NCBI GenBank assembly: GCA_963556495.2
Contig: OY747713.1
Span: forward strand, 51,638,328-51,702,327
Length of the DNA: 64,000 nucleotides
Source: Valencia hispanica
Lineage: Eukaryota; Chordata; Actinopteri; Cyprinodontiformes; Valenciidae
Reading direction: 5' to 3'
Shown here: positions 34,621 to 44,791 of the stretch, in pieces
Layout of the letters: every line of letters starts with the position of its first letter
Numbering within the stretch: the first letter of the stretch is position 1
The notes under the pieces: model-generated
Told to the model about the DNA's origin: nothing
The model's database searches: none
What the model saw: only the letters and a program-made list of their open reading frames with translations
Program-made: the position numbers and the translations under genes

Positions 34621-35700
34621 CTAAAACGGCCAATTCCTCTGCTGACAGTGGGAGTGGGGCCAGAAATAAAAACAGAGACGTGTGTATTCTAGAAGATTAG
34701 AAAGGTGAATAAAATCACGCTTCAGGAGCTCAGTCTGCTGTTTATAAATGTCATTGGTGCCAGCATGAATCACAACTTTACTCACAGATTTGTGATGATC
34801 AATGAACTGCAGGATCTGTTCAGTAATGTCCGTGACAGTGGCTCCAGGGAAACACAGTGTAAGGGCTCCTCTCATCCTCACGTTTCTGATGATAGAGTCC
34901 CCGATGATGAGTGTGGTGGGCGGCGGGTCTGCAGGCGGATGTTTGCGCTGGGCAGAAGATCGTTCACCATCCAGGACTTGCTGTATGCCAGGTGTAGAAG
35001 CTTCCCCAGGACTGCAGCGATGTTTAATTGGCGCCGAGGGCTCGTTCCGTGTGTTCGGGGTGAAGTGGAGCACTCCTCTGCGAGTTCTGGCTGCAGCCCG
35101 GGGTTTGGCGTGACGTGGGGGTCTGCGGGAGTCCGGCTGTTGCTCCTGCTGCTGGGAGGGATTTGGCGGCGCTCCTACGGAGCTACGGCGACCAGGGGCT
35201 GTCAGAGGAGGGAAATCAGCATCCAGGGCGCTGAAACGGTTTGATAGAGGCAGGCAGGTTGGAGGAGAGCGGTGGCGGCTGTTCCAAGCGCCTCCACCGT
35301 GGCCTGGCCCAAACGTTAACCGGGCACCCTGGAGGATCGGAGTGGAGCTGATGGGGCCTTTTGGTTTAGCCCCCTGCTGGAACCAGCGGTCCTCCTCTGC
35401 TGCAGATGTTACGCGGGCGTTTGGCACCCCGAGTCCGCCTGGAGGCCGAGCGATGGATCCTCCCCCCACAGCTTCGCCGGGCTGGCAGGGAATGGTGTCT
35501 GCCAGTTGTGCACCTCTGGCGGCCGCGAAAGTCCGGCCGAAGATGATGTCCACGTCGTGCTCATGGTCCTGGATTTGGTGGAGTGTTGAGATCCTCTGCT
35601 CCAGCTCCAGAACCCTCTGGCTAAGTTTTGCGCAGCCATCACACCCAGGACTGTAGGTGAGTGGAGGCATGGTGGGGGAGGAGTAATCCGCGCTTCCCAC
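34621..35700 (-). pseudogene. L2-B ORF1, esterase-type, frameshifted near its end
   Basis: 359 codons. An N-terminal CDGCAKLSQRVLELEQRI (residues 20-37) suggests a Cys pair and short coiled coil; residues 60-250 are Pro/Arg-rich and low in order. An SGNH-esterase-like domain follows: IIGDSIIRN (GDS 267-269), FPGATVTDI and VIHAGTNDI (GTND 314-317). The last block with the catalytic Asp-His (GPDGLHLNR) lies in another frame at about 34,495-34,520, so an indel near 34,670 cuts the domain. Proline- and arginine-rich linkers fit RNA binding. The antisense ORFs 34,705-35,244 and 35,342-35,656 are shadows. Confidence 0.8.
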
Positions 35701-35935
35701 CGATTAAAACGATCCGGTAAAAAACGTCCTGGTTATTAATAAGTCAGTGGTGTTTAAAAATCCGTTAAAACCGGTCTTTAAAAGGTTTAAAACCAGTTAA
35801 AAACCGTGCTTGATCGGGAGCCGGTGTTGGCGGGCTGACTGACGCTGACGCATGCGCACAACAAGACACGGAAGACTCGAAGTCATATAACTCATATACA
35901 GGAGCACAAAACTCTGTCCAACCTTATCCGTTATA

Positions 35936-36115
35936 ATGTCTACGTTACACATAGCTAGCTGGAATATACATTTTTTGAATGCCCCCATTAAGCTCTCAAT
36001 GTGTCTTGATTTGTTTAAAAGACACAAAATTGACGTGGCCTTCATTCAAGAGTCATATTTTAAACATTCTGACAAACGCTTGTCGAACCGTTATTACTGT
36101 CATGGTTTCGTTTAA
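35936..36115 (+). pseudogene. L1 ORF2 endonuclease start
   Basis: ATG at 35,936 opens a frame reading MSTLHIASWNIHFLNAPIK, then FKRHKIDVAFIQESYFKHSD. SWN and the QE(S/T) block are the first metal-binding motifs of APE-type L1 endonucleases. The frame ends at TAA near 36,114 and similarity stops where unrelated sequence begins, so it is a truncated copy. It continues the L1 whose ORF1 is at 29.6-30.3 kb. Confidence 0.75.
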
Positions 36116-36519
36116 CCTCCTGACCCACATGCAGAATCAAGCTCGGACACCAGGAGAAGGTTAAGTAGTTTTATTAAAAAAGGCAGAAAATCAAAGAGGT
36201 TCAGCTGGAACGGCGGTGATCGCTGAGCGTCTGGGAAGTGTAGAGGTGAGGTTAGTAGAGATCTCTGACAGATGGGAAAAAAACTGATTCTTTAGGGCTG
36301 AAGTACTCACTGGTCCGGTGGCTTCCAATTCAGTGGAAATACCGTGAGTTCAGCTGAGCGGCGTAAGCGGCTGCAGAGGTCTGATGGATCGGCTGCAGAG
36401 GTCTGATGGATCGAATCAGGAGGGGGGCGTGGCAGAGAGCGGGCAGGCAGGTGAAATGCTACGCACCGGGCTGGCTCACAGCCGAAGGAAGCAGTCAGCT
36501 TGTGCATCTCCCAGCATCC
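36116..36519. other. Unclassified, with a short tandem duplication
   Basis: A unit beginning GGCTGCAGAGGTCTGATGG occurs twice between about 36,368 and 36,412. No coding signature. It may be the upstream part of X copy 5. Confidence 0.4.
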
Positions 36520-37859
36520 TTTCACTGAACGAACTGCATCTCCCAGCACCCATTGCGCTGCCCTCGACCCATTCTCATTGGTCTGTGGCCAGTGATGACA
36601 TCACAGAGTTGATAAAAGCAGCGCGAATATTGAAATCTTCGTCTTTTGGTCCCCAAGCTGTGCCATAAGGAGATGCTTTAATCCACTGCTAGCATTTTCC
36701 CTTTTTCCGTTCGAACCTGCTGGACCAGGAAGAACTTCCCTTTTAAACTTCCAAGTGAATCAGCCGAGCAAACAGACTTTCCTGTACAAGGTAGTCCGCT
36801 GGCCATCTGAGCTCTATTGAAATCGGCCCTGAGTCCCTCAGCGCCCAAAGTCGGACGTCCGCTTTTCTGACCTCGGTTTTGCGCAAACCGCTCCTTTAAA
36901 CTGGACACTTTCTACGTTCTTCGTCGTGGACTACGTAGAGCTGCCCCCACCAAGTAGGATTAAACTGATTTATATCTCTCGGTCTGGGTAGAGGAGAGGT
37001 CTTGACGGTTAATATCCGTTTTCTGTTGGTTAAAATAAGTCTGTCAACTTGTTAACCACTGTTATTCTTGGTCGTCTGTCGCTGTACACCGACCCTGAAT
37101 GTGCATGCTTTTTGTGTTTTATTATTTGACTTTGGTTGCAACCAGAAGCAGTATATTATATTGTATTATTTCCTTGTTTGTTTATTGTCCGCTGCGGTCG
37201 GCACGTGTCTGTTTAGACAGGTCGCGTGGCCTCAGTTGATCCCTTTCTCTGTCACCCCGGTTTCCTTTGTCTAAGCCACCATTGCTAATGAAACTAGCCT
37301 TTGTTGAATCACCACGCGGTCTTCCTTTGTCTTTCTTTGTGAACCGATCGCACCAATTGATAAGGCTTGAGTTATTTATCGCATTGAGGGGGTGAGCTGA
37401 ATCCCCCCTCATTCGCTCGCTGTCTCCCCCCCACACACACACACAGCGCTGCACACACACACACAGCCGCACACACACGCCCCCTTCCCTCGACGTTAAC
37501 TTTGTTCTATATTTTTTTGCATGCGTTAGAATAAATGGAAATTATGAATGAAATGTAATCTGTAAGGTGACCTATTTCATTAATAAATTCCCTTAAGTAA
37601 CGAGAAGTTTTCTGTGCTATTTCAGTGTGTGCTGTGAAGTTTGTTTTAACCCCGCAGAAAAACTCTACGCCTTTTCAGAGAGACTGGCAATCTGGTTTAA
37701 TTAAAATTATCTCATTTATGAGATTGGTGCCCCTATATCTTTAATAAACAGGTTAAACTCGAACCTCATCAATAATTATATTAATATCAAATTATTGATT
37801 ATAATTATTGATGCTCAGAAAACCAGACAACAACTTTTTATTATTAGTAGTTACAACAG
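36520..37859 (+). repeat. LTR-like repeat X, copy 5
   Basis: Shares the promoter cluster, the CTGCTGGACCAGGAAGAACT-like block (about 36,718-36,737) and the distal TTAATAAATTCCC block (about 37,580) with copy 1, over roughly 1.3 kb. A GATTGGTGCCCC-type stretch near 37,720 follows the poly(A)-signal-like blocks, where a retroviral-type primer site might lie, but I could not match it to a tRNA. A (CA)n lies at about 37,431-37,480. Confidence 0.6.
36577..36618 (+). promoter_or_regulatory. Promoter-like cluster of X copy 5
   Basis: ATTGG (36,577-36,581), the CRE-like TGACATCA (36,596-36,603) and the TATA-like GATAAAAG (36,611-36,618), in the same order as copy 1 and conserved in copy 4 (TGACATCACAGAGTTGATAA at 55,163). 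Confidence 0.55.
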
Positions 37860-37997
37860 GTGGAAGATTATGCGTCTGTTGAGGACGTGGAAGATGTCTA
37901 TATAACTGGGTTAATGGTAGGTGGGTTTTTGCTGTTTGGAGTGGGTGGATTCCTGGTTTATTGCAAACTTCAACTTCAAGGTGTCAGCAGCAATTGA
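37860..37997 (+). other. Short ORF with one membrane segment, downstream of X
   Basis: 45 open codons without an ATG at the start: an acidic VEDYASVEDVEDVY lead, then a glycine- and phenylalanine-rich membrane-type helix (ITGLMVGGFLLFGVGGFLVY) and a short CKLQLQ tail. A +1 shift continues as AAIEKLSEQH, and at 38,056-38,154 an amphipathic coiled-coil-like stretch follows (VLNELRHRLAAMSELTRGME). This looks like a decayed membrane plus coiled-coil protein, perhaps of the retroelement to which X belongs. I do not recognise it. Confidence 0.35.
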
Positions 37998-38644
37998 GAA
38001 GCTGTCTGAGCAACATTAATGGGTGTGTGGGGCTTTAAGTACTCATACTCAAGTGTTAAATGAACTAAGACACAGGTTGGCTGCGATGTCGGAACTCACA
38101 CGTGGAATGGAAACCAACTTGGTGAAACTTTCAGCCCAGCTTGGTGGAAACTGACCCTCTGATTCTGTCATGAGACTGCTGAAAGACTTTAAGGCAGACA
38201 AAACAGAGCTCCTGCCTTAAACCAAAACAAGCACTGCTATCTGTAATTTGGCTCCCTGTGCTGGCCTTGAGGCTGGCAAACAAAAGCTCTCCAGGATGAT
38301 AATGCTGACAGTACCTATTTGCTCCCCCTCCCCCACTCCTTACATGGGACTGAGTGAGAGGTCACTATTACTGATGCACACACGCATGCACATTCACTAC
38401 AATCACAGACACGCACACATTCCTGGATCTCAACGGGCTCAACCCCCCCACTTACCGTATGTCTCTCTTGTGACTGTTTGAAATATGCGGTTACTATGTA
38501 CTGGTGCGATTTCTTGGTCAAAAACCTCTGAGAGGACTGAGATGCTTATCTCTTCTTTTCTCCCCTCGTCCACCTTGTGCACCCTGACCTGATGTTAGCC
38601 TTTTCTCTAAATATATGAAGCACCGCTTGTGCTGGTAGCTACCA
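37998..38644. other. Unclassified, no supported gene
   Basis: Apart from the coiled-coil-like stretch described above, this is low-complexity CA-rich sequence (38,370-38,430) and unclassified DNA. Confidence 0.4.
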
Positions 38645-38765
38645 CAATTAGCCAGTATCCTGTCTGTCTATCTGTCTGTGTTGTGTTTTTGTTTTTTTCT
38701 ATTGGACAGATTGTAGTGAAAAACCTGAATTTCCCCTCTGGGATTAATAAAGTATTTCTGATTCT
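38645..38765 (+). mobile_element. Rex1-type LINE 3' terminus
   Basis: TTTCCCCTCTGGGATTAATA near 38,732 and the following AAGTATTTCTGATTCTG tail resemble the Rex1 terminus at 15,745. Only about 120 bp remain. Confidence 0.5.
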
Positions 38766-39395
38766 GTCTCTGTCAGGGAAGTAATTTCTAATCAATGAAT
38801 TCATAACTGAACATAATGTACATGTCAGAAACCTGGCTAAATGTAAATCATGAAACATCTGCATTGATAGAATCTACTCCTCCAAATATAAATTTTTGAG
38901 CCGGAGTAGGAAACACAGACAAGGTGGAGGTGAAGCTACAATTTTTCATTACTCAGTGAACTTTAAAGTGGAACTGAACCCCAAGAAAAAGCATAACCCT
39001 GCCCCCAGACAACATTTGAAAAAATTCTACCAAAGCGGGCAGTCCCAGGAGGCACAGAGGGGCATGGCCAAGTGTGGAGGATGAGCGGAGGGGGGAACGT
39101 GGGCGTGTGGTCAGAAGGACAGTGACAGCTCGCTTAATCTAACACTGAAACATGGACCGTGACTGAGGCGACGTTGGCAGTTTTGCGACTGATCGATCTG
39201 ATCGATGCTCATCTGTTTTGTTCGCTAGCCTATGTTAGCATTACCATTCAGAGACCGGACCCATCCTGTCTCTCTCTGCCTCATTCAGCGCCCTGAGCCA
39301 GCGGATCTCCTCCGGCGTCACCGGAGGTAGAGAGAGGCTTTATGGAGCCCAGCAGCCCCGAGCCGTGTCAATTTGAGCCGCTTGCTCAGGGAGCT

Positions 39396-42149
39396 GAGCA
39401 CTGTACCCGCGAGGTCTTTTAAAAAGTCTTACATTTCATGTTTCCAGATTAAAGCCTTAAAAAGTATAAAATTATGTTGCTAAAGACTTAATTTTTTGTG
39501 CAATGGTCTTAAATTTTATCATACTAGCCTATTTATGTCTTCTAAATATCTATAATTTTGATATAGCTCCTTTATAGCCAAACCGGGCACAAAAAAACAT
39601 TACGACACTGGACGTTTAATTTCTTGGAGCATGCGCAAATAATACTTTGCACTATCGCGCCAGCAGAAACGCATCAACGTAATTACACGAGAGGAAACAT
39701 CACATAATGGAGAAGTGTCGCTTTAATTCCCAGTGGCTTAGAGATCCAAAATATAGCAACTGGGTCAGAGAGGTTCCGGGCAGCGACAGCGAAGCAAGAT
39801 GCCGTTTGTGTCGGAAAACATTCAAGCTGACTACATTAGGTCATCTTGCTTTGGACTCTCACATGAAGAGCGTAAAACACACTGCATCTGCCCGCCATGG
39901 CCAGCCGCCCATTGTTCAGTTCTACACGGAACAACCTTTGAATGCACCTGGAGTTAGCACTGACAGCAGGACCACCGTCGAAAATCAGCAGCCCCAGCTG
40001 CCCCAGACATCATTACTAACATCAGCAGCACAAAGTCATTTCAGTGGAGCACCAACGCTTCAGGAGCAAGTGCTATGGATTTTGGACAATTTTAGACAAC
40101 CACTATTACAGCTCGAATAAAGGCATCAGTGAAATCTTTAAATCGCTACAGCTTTCACCTGCGGCAAGAACAAGACCTCATACATAACAAAATTTGGCTT
40201 GGCCCCATACATATTGAAGGAGTTGGTCAAAGAAGTTAACAAGGCAAGTGGAGAATTTGTTTTGATGTTTGACAAAACTACAAAAACTAAGCAGTTGGAG
40301 TTCCACATCCGTTACTGGAGTGGCGACCATGTTGCCTCAAGATATCTTGCCTCCCAGTTTATGGGTCATGCAAAAGCTGAAGACCTACTGAAACACATTA
40401 AAGTAAGTGTTTTATTTTTATCAAGCATGGTTCGTTAAACTTTAGGTGTATTACTGTTGTACTTTTTTCTTAGAGTTTCTTAGTTTTCATCCGTTTCATT
40501 GTGATGAGTAAACGTTTTCATTCAAAAAATTCCCTGCTAACTAGCTAACTTTAGCCGTGCTCAGTTATTGGTACAATGCCTCAAGTAGGGAGGATCTATT
40601 ACCATCAAGTGGCAATGTGGTTTTTCATTTTTGTATGGCGAGGTATTGGGGCCAAAATTAAGACTACTTTCCTGCCGTAGGAGGCTATATCCATTCCGAA
40701 GCCAGCAACTGATCTATTGATAGGCTGGCATTGGTAACTGGGAAGGAGACAGCTCACTTGTTTTCGCAATTATAATGTTAAATAATCCTTAACTGAACAC
40801 TATTTCTGTTTTTCTCAGATTTGAGTATTTTCCTCTGCTGCCTATATTTATCACGATCTAACATTACATGTTCAAATGTTTCCTCTTGTCCCCCCAACAA
40901 AAATAAATAAATAAATCACAATTCCCTGTCCCTATGTATGAAATTGGGGACCTCTGGATTGAATTATGAGTGTGTACTTGCAGCACTGTAAGAATACATT
41001 TTTGATTATATTAAAGACATTATAGGATGGAATACCTACCATCGCCTGTAAGAAATACTTCATTTGAATTGAGATTTGAAATTTAGATGTTTATTACTTT
41101 AGTGGGTGGTGCTTTGAATAGGAAACAAGCTACAGATTAAAGTGTCCAGTACTTTAGTGAACCTTAACCAGCCTGCCAAGAAATGCTCAAAAGAAAATAT
41201 AGAACATGGCATGATGATAATAACTGACCCCTTCAAGTTGTTGGCCAACCTCCATAAAGTCGGAAGAAGAAGAAAATACATGTCTAAAAAAGCCGGTGGT
41301 GAGCCAAGGAATACTAGTCGCCGGCCTACCCATGCTAATGGACAGCTGAGGGAGTGGGTGGCCAGACAAGGAAAGCCAGCCGCCAGCCACTATAATGCTG
41401 CCACAAGTGAGTGGTCTCCTTCTCATTTGCCAGCGCCGGTCTCTTAGTTACCAATGTCGGCCTATTATTAGTCAGATAAGTTGCTGACTTCAGAATAGAT
41501 ATAGCCCCCTGCAGCACGGAAGTGGTCTTAATTGCCGCCCAAATACTGTGCCATATTTTTGTTGTTTGATGCATTTTGCATATTAGAATTGAATTCAAAA
41601 ATATGGATGAAGAGATTGCTGCTAAAGGTGTTGAGCTCAGAAACCTGTAAATTAAGGCAAATGGAAAAAGTTAGTTTCTTAGTGTTATGAATGTTTTTTG
41701 TGTGCTTTTTGTTTCTTTTGAGTGCATACATATCTTTTTTGCACTTTGATTTTATTATAGTATGAATATGTTCCAACAAAGCACACAATTTATTTCACTA
41801 TGTGGCCCTATTGGATTTTCATGACTCCTTAGGCCTTCTGTTGGACCTTACATTGAGGTATTTTATCCCAGGTTTACACTGCGAGTACTTTTTGGGGACA
41901 TGACTGTTTGATTTTTACGAGCAATGCAGACTAATCCATTCACATTGAACCTACTGTTAATATGCTCTTTTTTGTAATAAAAGTGTAATTATTTCCAAAA
42001 TATTTTTGTAATGGTCATTATTGGAATTTTTTATGGTGTTTTATGACAGCATGACTGTTGCGATATAGGTCTTAATTTTCATTTAAGTTGTCTTAAAAAG
42101 GTCTTAAAGTGGTCTATAATTTGGGGTGGTCAAACCTGGGGAAACCCTG
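39396..42149 (+). mobile_element. hAT-type transposon inside Y
   Basis: The right end (complement CAGGGTTTCCCCAGGTTTGA, ending 42,149) and the left end (about 39,396, TACCCGCGAGGTCTT) are degenerate versions of one inverted terminus, with GTCTTAAA-type subterminal repeats on both sides (39,415-39,530; 42,065-42,115). A transposase with zinc finger lies at 39,707-40,403. The interval 40,404-42,060 should hold an intron and further exons, but no catalytic exon is readable; the ORF at 41,142-41,447 is unrecognised. Confidence 0.65.
39707..40403 (+). pseudogene. hAT-like transposase first exon with C2H2/BED-type finger
   Basis: From ATG at 39,707: CRLCRKTF then HMKSVKH (about residues 35-60) forms a C-x2-C...H-x5-H finger. 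After about 40,070 the reading shifts to NKGISEIFKSL and then again, near 40,150, to FTCGKNKTSYITKFGLAPYI and the ELVKEVNKASGEFVLMFDKT and FHIRYWSGDHVASRYL blocks, ending with AEDLLKHIK directly before a consensus donor GTAAGT (40,404). Finger, nuclear-import-like linker, start of the catalytic fold with an Asp (MFD), and a donor are the usual order for this hAT group. Two indels inactivate it. Confidence 0.65.
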
Positions 42150-42528
42150 CTGCCCACTCCTGGTGCTGCTGAGGCACAGGGAGACAGGATGGGTCCAGTC
42201 TGTGAGTAGTAATGCTAACATAGGCTAACGTTCAAAACAGTATGTTAGCTATGCTAACTAAGTGCTAATGTGATAATAATGGTAACCTGAGAGATGGTTT
42301 TATACCAAAACCCACGGGGCGTGTCTGTAAGACCAAGCTTGTGACGTGAAGAGTGGAAAAGCTGTACCGCTCTCCGCCAATCACAAATTTCCAATGCAGT
42401 AGCCAGACTTCAAGCCTAAGAGGGGTTTTTAGACCAAAAAGTGTAGAATTAAACAAGTTTACATGAAAATTTAAAAAAATTACCAGAAAATGAAAGATTG
42501 ATTTGGTAAAGACCCATTTATACAGTTT

Positions 42529-42713
42529 TTGGGGTTTTTTGGCCACAGTGGCCTTTATTGACAGTGGATAGGCTTACAGAAAGGGGAGAGAAGCGGGGGG
42601 AGAGACATTTGGCAAATGTCCCTGGGCCGGAGTTGAACCTGGGGACAACTGCATCAAGGACTAAGGTCTCTGAACATGGGGTGCCTGTCTTTAACCACTG
42701 CGCCACACAACAC
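42529..42713 (-). mobile_element. tRNA-derived SINE, antisense, copy 1
   Basis: On the minus strand a pol III A box (TGGCGCAGTGGTTAA, 42,691-42,705) and B box (GGTTCAACTCC, 42,629-42,639) sit 50-60 bp apart, as in a tRNA. The 16-bp CCCATTTATACAGTTT flanks both ends (42,513-42,528 and 42,714-42,729). The 3' part ends in an AATAAAGGCCACTG-type tail. It has no coding capacity and would need LINE proteins to move. Confidence 0.88.
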
Positions 42714-44390
42714 CCCATTTATACAGTTTATAAGCAAAAATAAAAGTTGTTTTGGGGTTTAGTTGCTCTTTAAAAAGGTATCCCTGGGAAAATTAGAATC
42801 TTTTGAATACCTAGCAAAATGAGCCTAACAAAGCTTTATTGCTAAGTTTATATCAACCCCCAAAACTGAACTCTAACCTCTTGATTTCAGCGACCTTCTT
42901 TCCGTAATATCTATCGACAATGAACAATTAATCATTGTGGGGGACTTCAACATCCATACCGACAACCCCCAAGATAGATTAGCATTAACATTAGGGGACA
43001 CTCTTCATAACTTTTTGCCTGACCCAGCATGTCAAATAACCAACACACAATTGAGGACACACTCTGGACTTAATTATCAGCTAAGGTTTAAATATATTTA
43101 ACATCTCGGTAATTGATATTGCATTATCTGACCATTTCTGTGTTTTCTTTGAAAGTACTATCTCTGCTAAACTATCTAGCCACAGTGACACAACTGCAAA
43201 AAAGCGTTTTCTCGGGAACAGTCCAGTTGAAACATTGAAATGTATTTACCCTCCCACCACATCCCCCTCATCTCCCAACTCCAACTCTGTAAACAAGCTC
43301 GTAGATAATTTCCTCGAGAAAATCTCAGATGTAATTGATTCCATTGCTCCAACTAAAATGAAGGTAGTCTCAGGTAGAAAGAAGTGTCCTTGGACAAGCG
43401 ATCCACTGGTATGTAGTGAAAAAAAGGGAGTGTCGTTGGGCCAAGAGAAACTGGCAGAAAACTCGACTCCAGGTTCACTGTGAGATCTACAAAGAGAGGC
43501 TGAACAGATATCAGTTAACTTTAAAAGACGCAAGGGAATCGTTCTTCTCTGAAATCATTAACAGAAACATTAATAATGCACGAACTCTGCAACAGTGGAA
43601 AGACTAACTAACCCTCCAATGACAGTAGCCCCTGAACTAAACTCGACCAGGCCTTGCAATAAATTTGCCAGCGTTTTCACTGAAAAGACAATTAGACGGT
43701 CAGTTTGTACCCGTTACCAATGTCATCCCCAATCAACACCAATGTCAAGAAATTGTCAGAATTCCATGAATTAAACCAAAAAAACCTTGAAGAAATCATT
43801 AAACCATGAAACTCCTCCTCTTGCTGTCTTGATATCTTACCCAGTTTTCATTAAGAAAGTTTTCCCTGTCATTGGGTCTGATCTGATTCAAACAGTGAGC
43901 TCATCCCTCCTGTAGGTGTCTTCCCCCAAGCATTTAAAACAGCAGTTATTTAACCACTGCTAAAGAAGAAAAACCTGGACAACACTATAATGCAGAACTA
44001 CAGGCAAATGTCTAATCTTCCATTTTTGAGTAAGATTATTTAAAAGGCTGTGTTTCAGCAGTTAAATAGCTTCCTAACAATGACCAACCACTTTGATGTT
44101 TTTCAGTCTGGTTTCCATGCTCACCACAGCACAGAGACTGCCCTCATCAAAGGTTTCAGTGACATCCGCATAAATACAGACTGTGGTAGAACCATAGTGC
44201 TGTTACTGTTTGACACTGTTGATCATGATGTACTGTTGGAACAACTGGAGAGCTGGGTCAGACTTTCTGGTACAGTACTTGGCTGGTTTGACTCTTACCT
44301 GAATAACAGGGACTTCTTTTTTTCAATAGGAAACTTTTCATCACGTGGGGTGCCCCAGGGCTCTATCCTGGGGCCCCTCTTATTTAATAT

Positions 44391-44588
44391 ATATATATTT
44401 TTTAAAGGTTTTCGGGCCTGAGTGGCCTTTATTGACAGCGGACAGAGTTTTGAAGGGGGAGAGAGGTGGGAGAAGACATGCGGCAAAGGTCGCCTGAGAC
44501 GGGACTCGAACCAGGGACAGCCGCATCGAGGACCAAAGCCTCTGCACATGGGGTTCCCGCTCCAACCACTACGCCACGCGACACCCCT
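44391..44588 (-). mobile_element. tRNA-derived SINE, antisense, copy 2
   Basis: Same family: A box TGGCGTAGTGGTTGG (44,562-44,576) and consensus B box GGTTCGAGTCC (44,502-44,512). The 14-bp CTCTTATTTAATAT is duplicated (44,377-44,390 and 44,589-44,602). It lies inside the L2-A RT, just after the codons for LLFNIY. Confidence 0.9.
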
Positions 44589-44791
44589 CTCTTATTTAAT
44601 ATTTACATGCTCCCACTAGCCCAGATTATAACAACCAATAAGATTAGCTACCATAACTATGCAGTGATACTCAGCTATTGCTAGGTTTCAGTCACGTGAC
44701 CAGGATGACGCACGAATTCCAGACGGGGGAAGGAAGAGTTTTGCTCTGCTTCAAAACACAGCGCAATGTATGACAGCGAGTACGCTAAGGC

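Larger units (their letters stand above)
30814..35855 (-). mobile_element. L2-B LINE, nearly full length, antisense
   Basis: Sense reads from about 35,855 (short 5' UTR) through ORF1 (35,700-34,621), ORF2 endonuclease (34,223-33,560), RT (33,557-31,372) and a 3' UTR ending in GATTTGATTTGATT at 30,814. At 5.0 kb it is the most complete LINE here. It lies within an L1 whose ORF1 and ORF2 flank it in one orientation. Exact 5' end and target duplication are not resolved. Confidence 0.9.
38968..42767. mobile_element. Element Y, DNA transposon with CTTTAAA duplication and long inverted termini
   Basis: CTTTAAA occurs at 38,961-38,967 and 42,768-42,774, and the L2-A frame rejoins when the interval is removed. 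Ends are similar inverted repeats (AACTGAACCCCAA at the left, TTGGGGTTTAGTTG at the right). Inner blocks also pair: the region around 39,225-39,290 (CTATGTTAGCATTAC) matches the complement of about 42,150-42,230. The original element was probably under 1.1 kb; the rest is the hAT and SINE inserted into it. A loose Y piece is at 62,690-62,920. Confidence 0.7.
38775..44690 (+). mobile_element. L2-A LINE, endonuclease to RT, split by Y and by a SINE
   Basis: Endonuclease start (MSETWLNVN near 38,823) runs to the CTTTAAA target of Y at 38,967 and resumes at 42,775, reaching IIVGDFNIHTDNP (about 42,935) and the linker (43,235-43,607). RT pieces follow at 44,050-44,421 (FQSGFHAHHSTETALIK, FDTVDHDVLLEQL, GVPQGSILGPLLFNIY). 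Compared with the copy at the window start, LDLSAA is deleted and a codon block before the PQGS motif is shortened. After the SINE it reads the LPLAQIITTN region and stops at about 44,690 in the YADD codons. Confidence 0.85.

Noticed and set aside
34705..35244. 179-codon plus-strand ORF
   Set aside because: Antisense of the L2-B ORF1.
42529..44588. tRNA genes
   Set aside because: A and B boxes are present, but acceptor pairing and length do not fit, and target duplications show these are SINEs.
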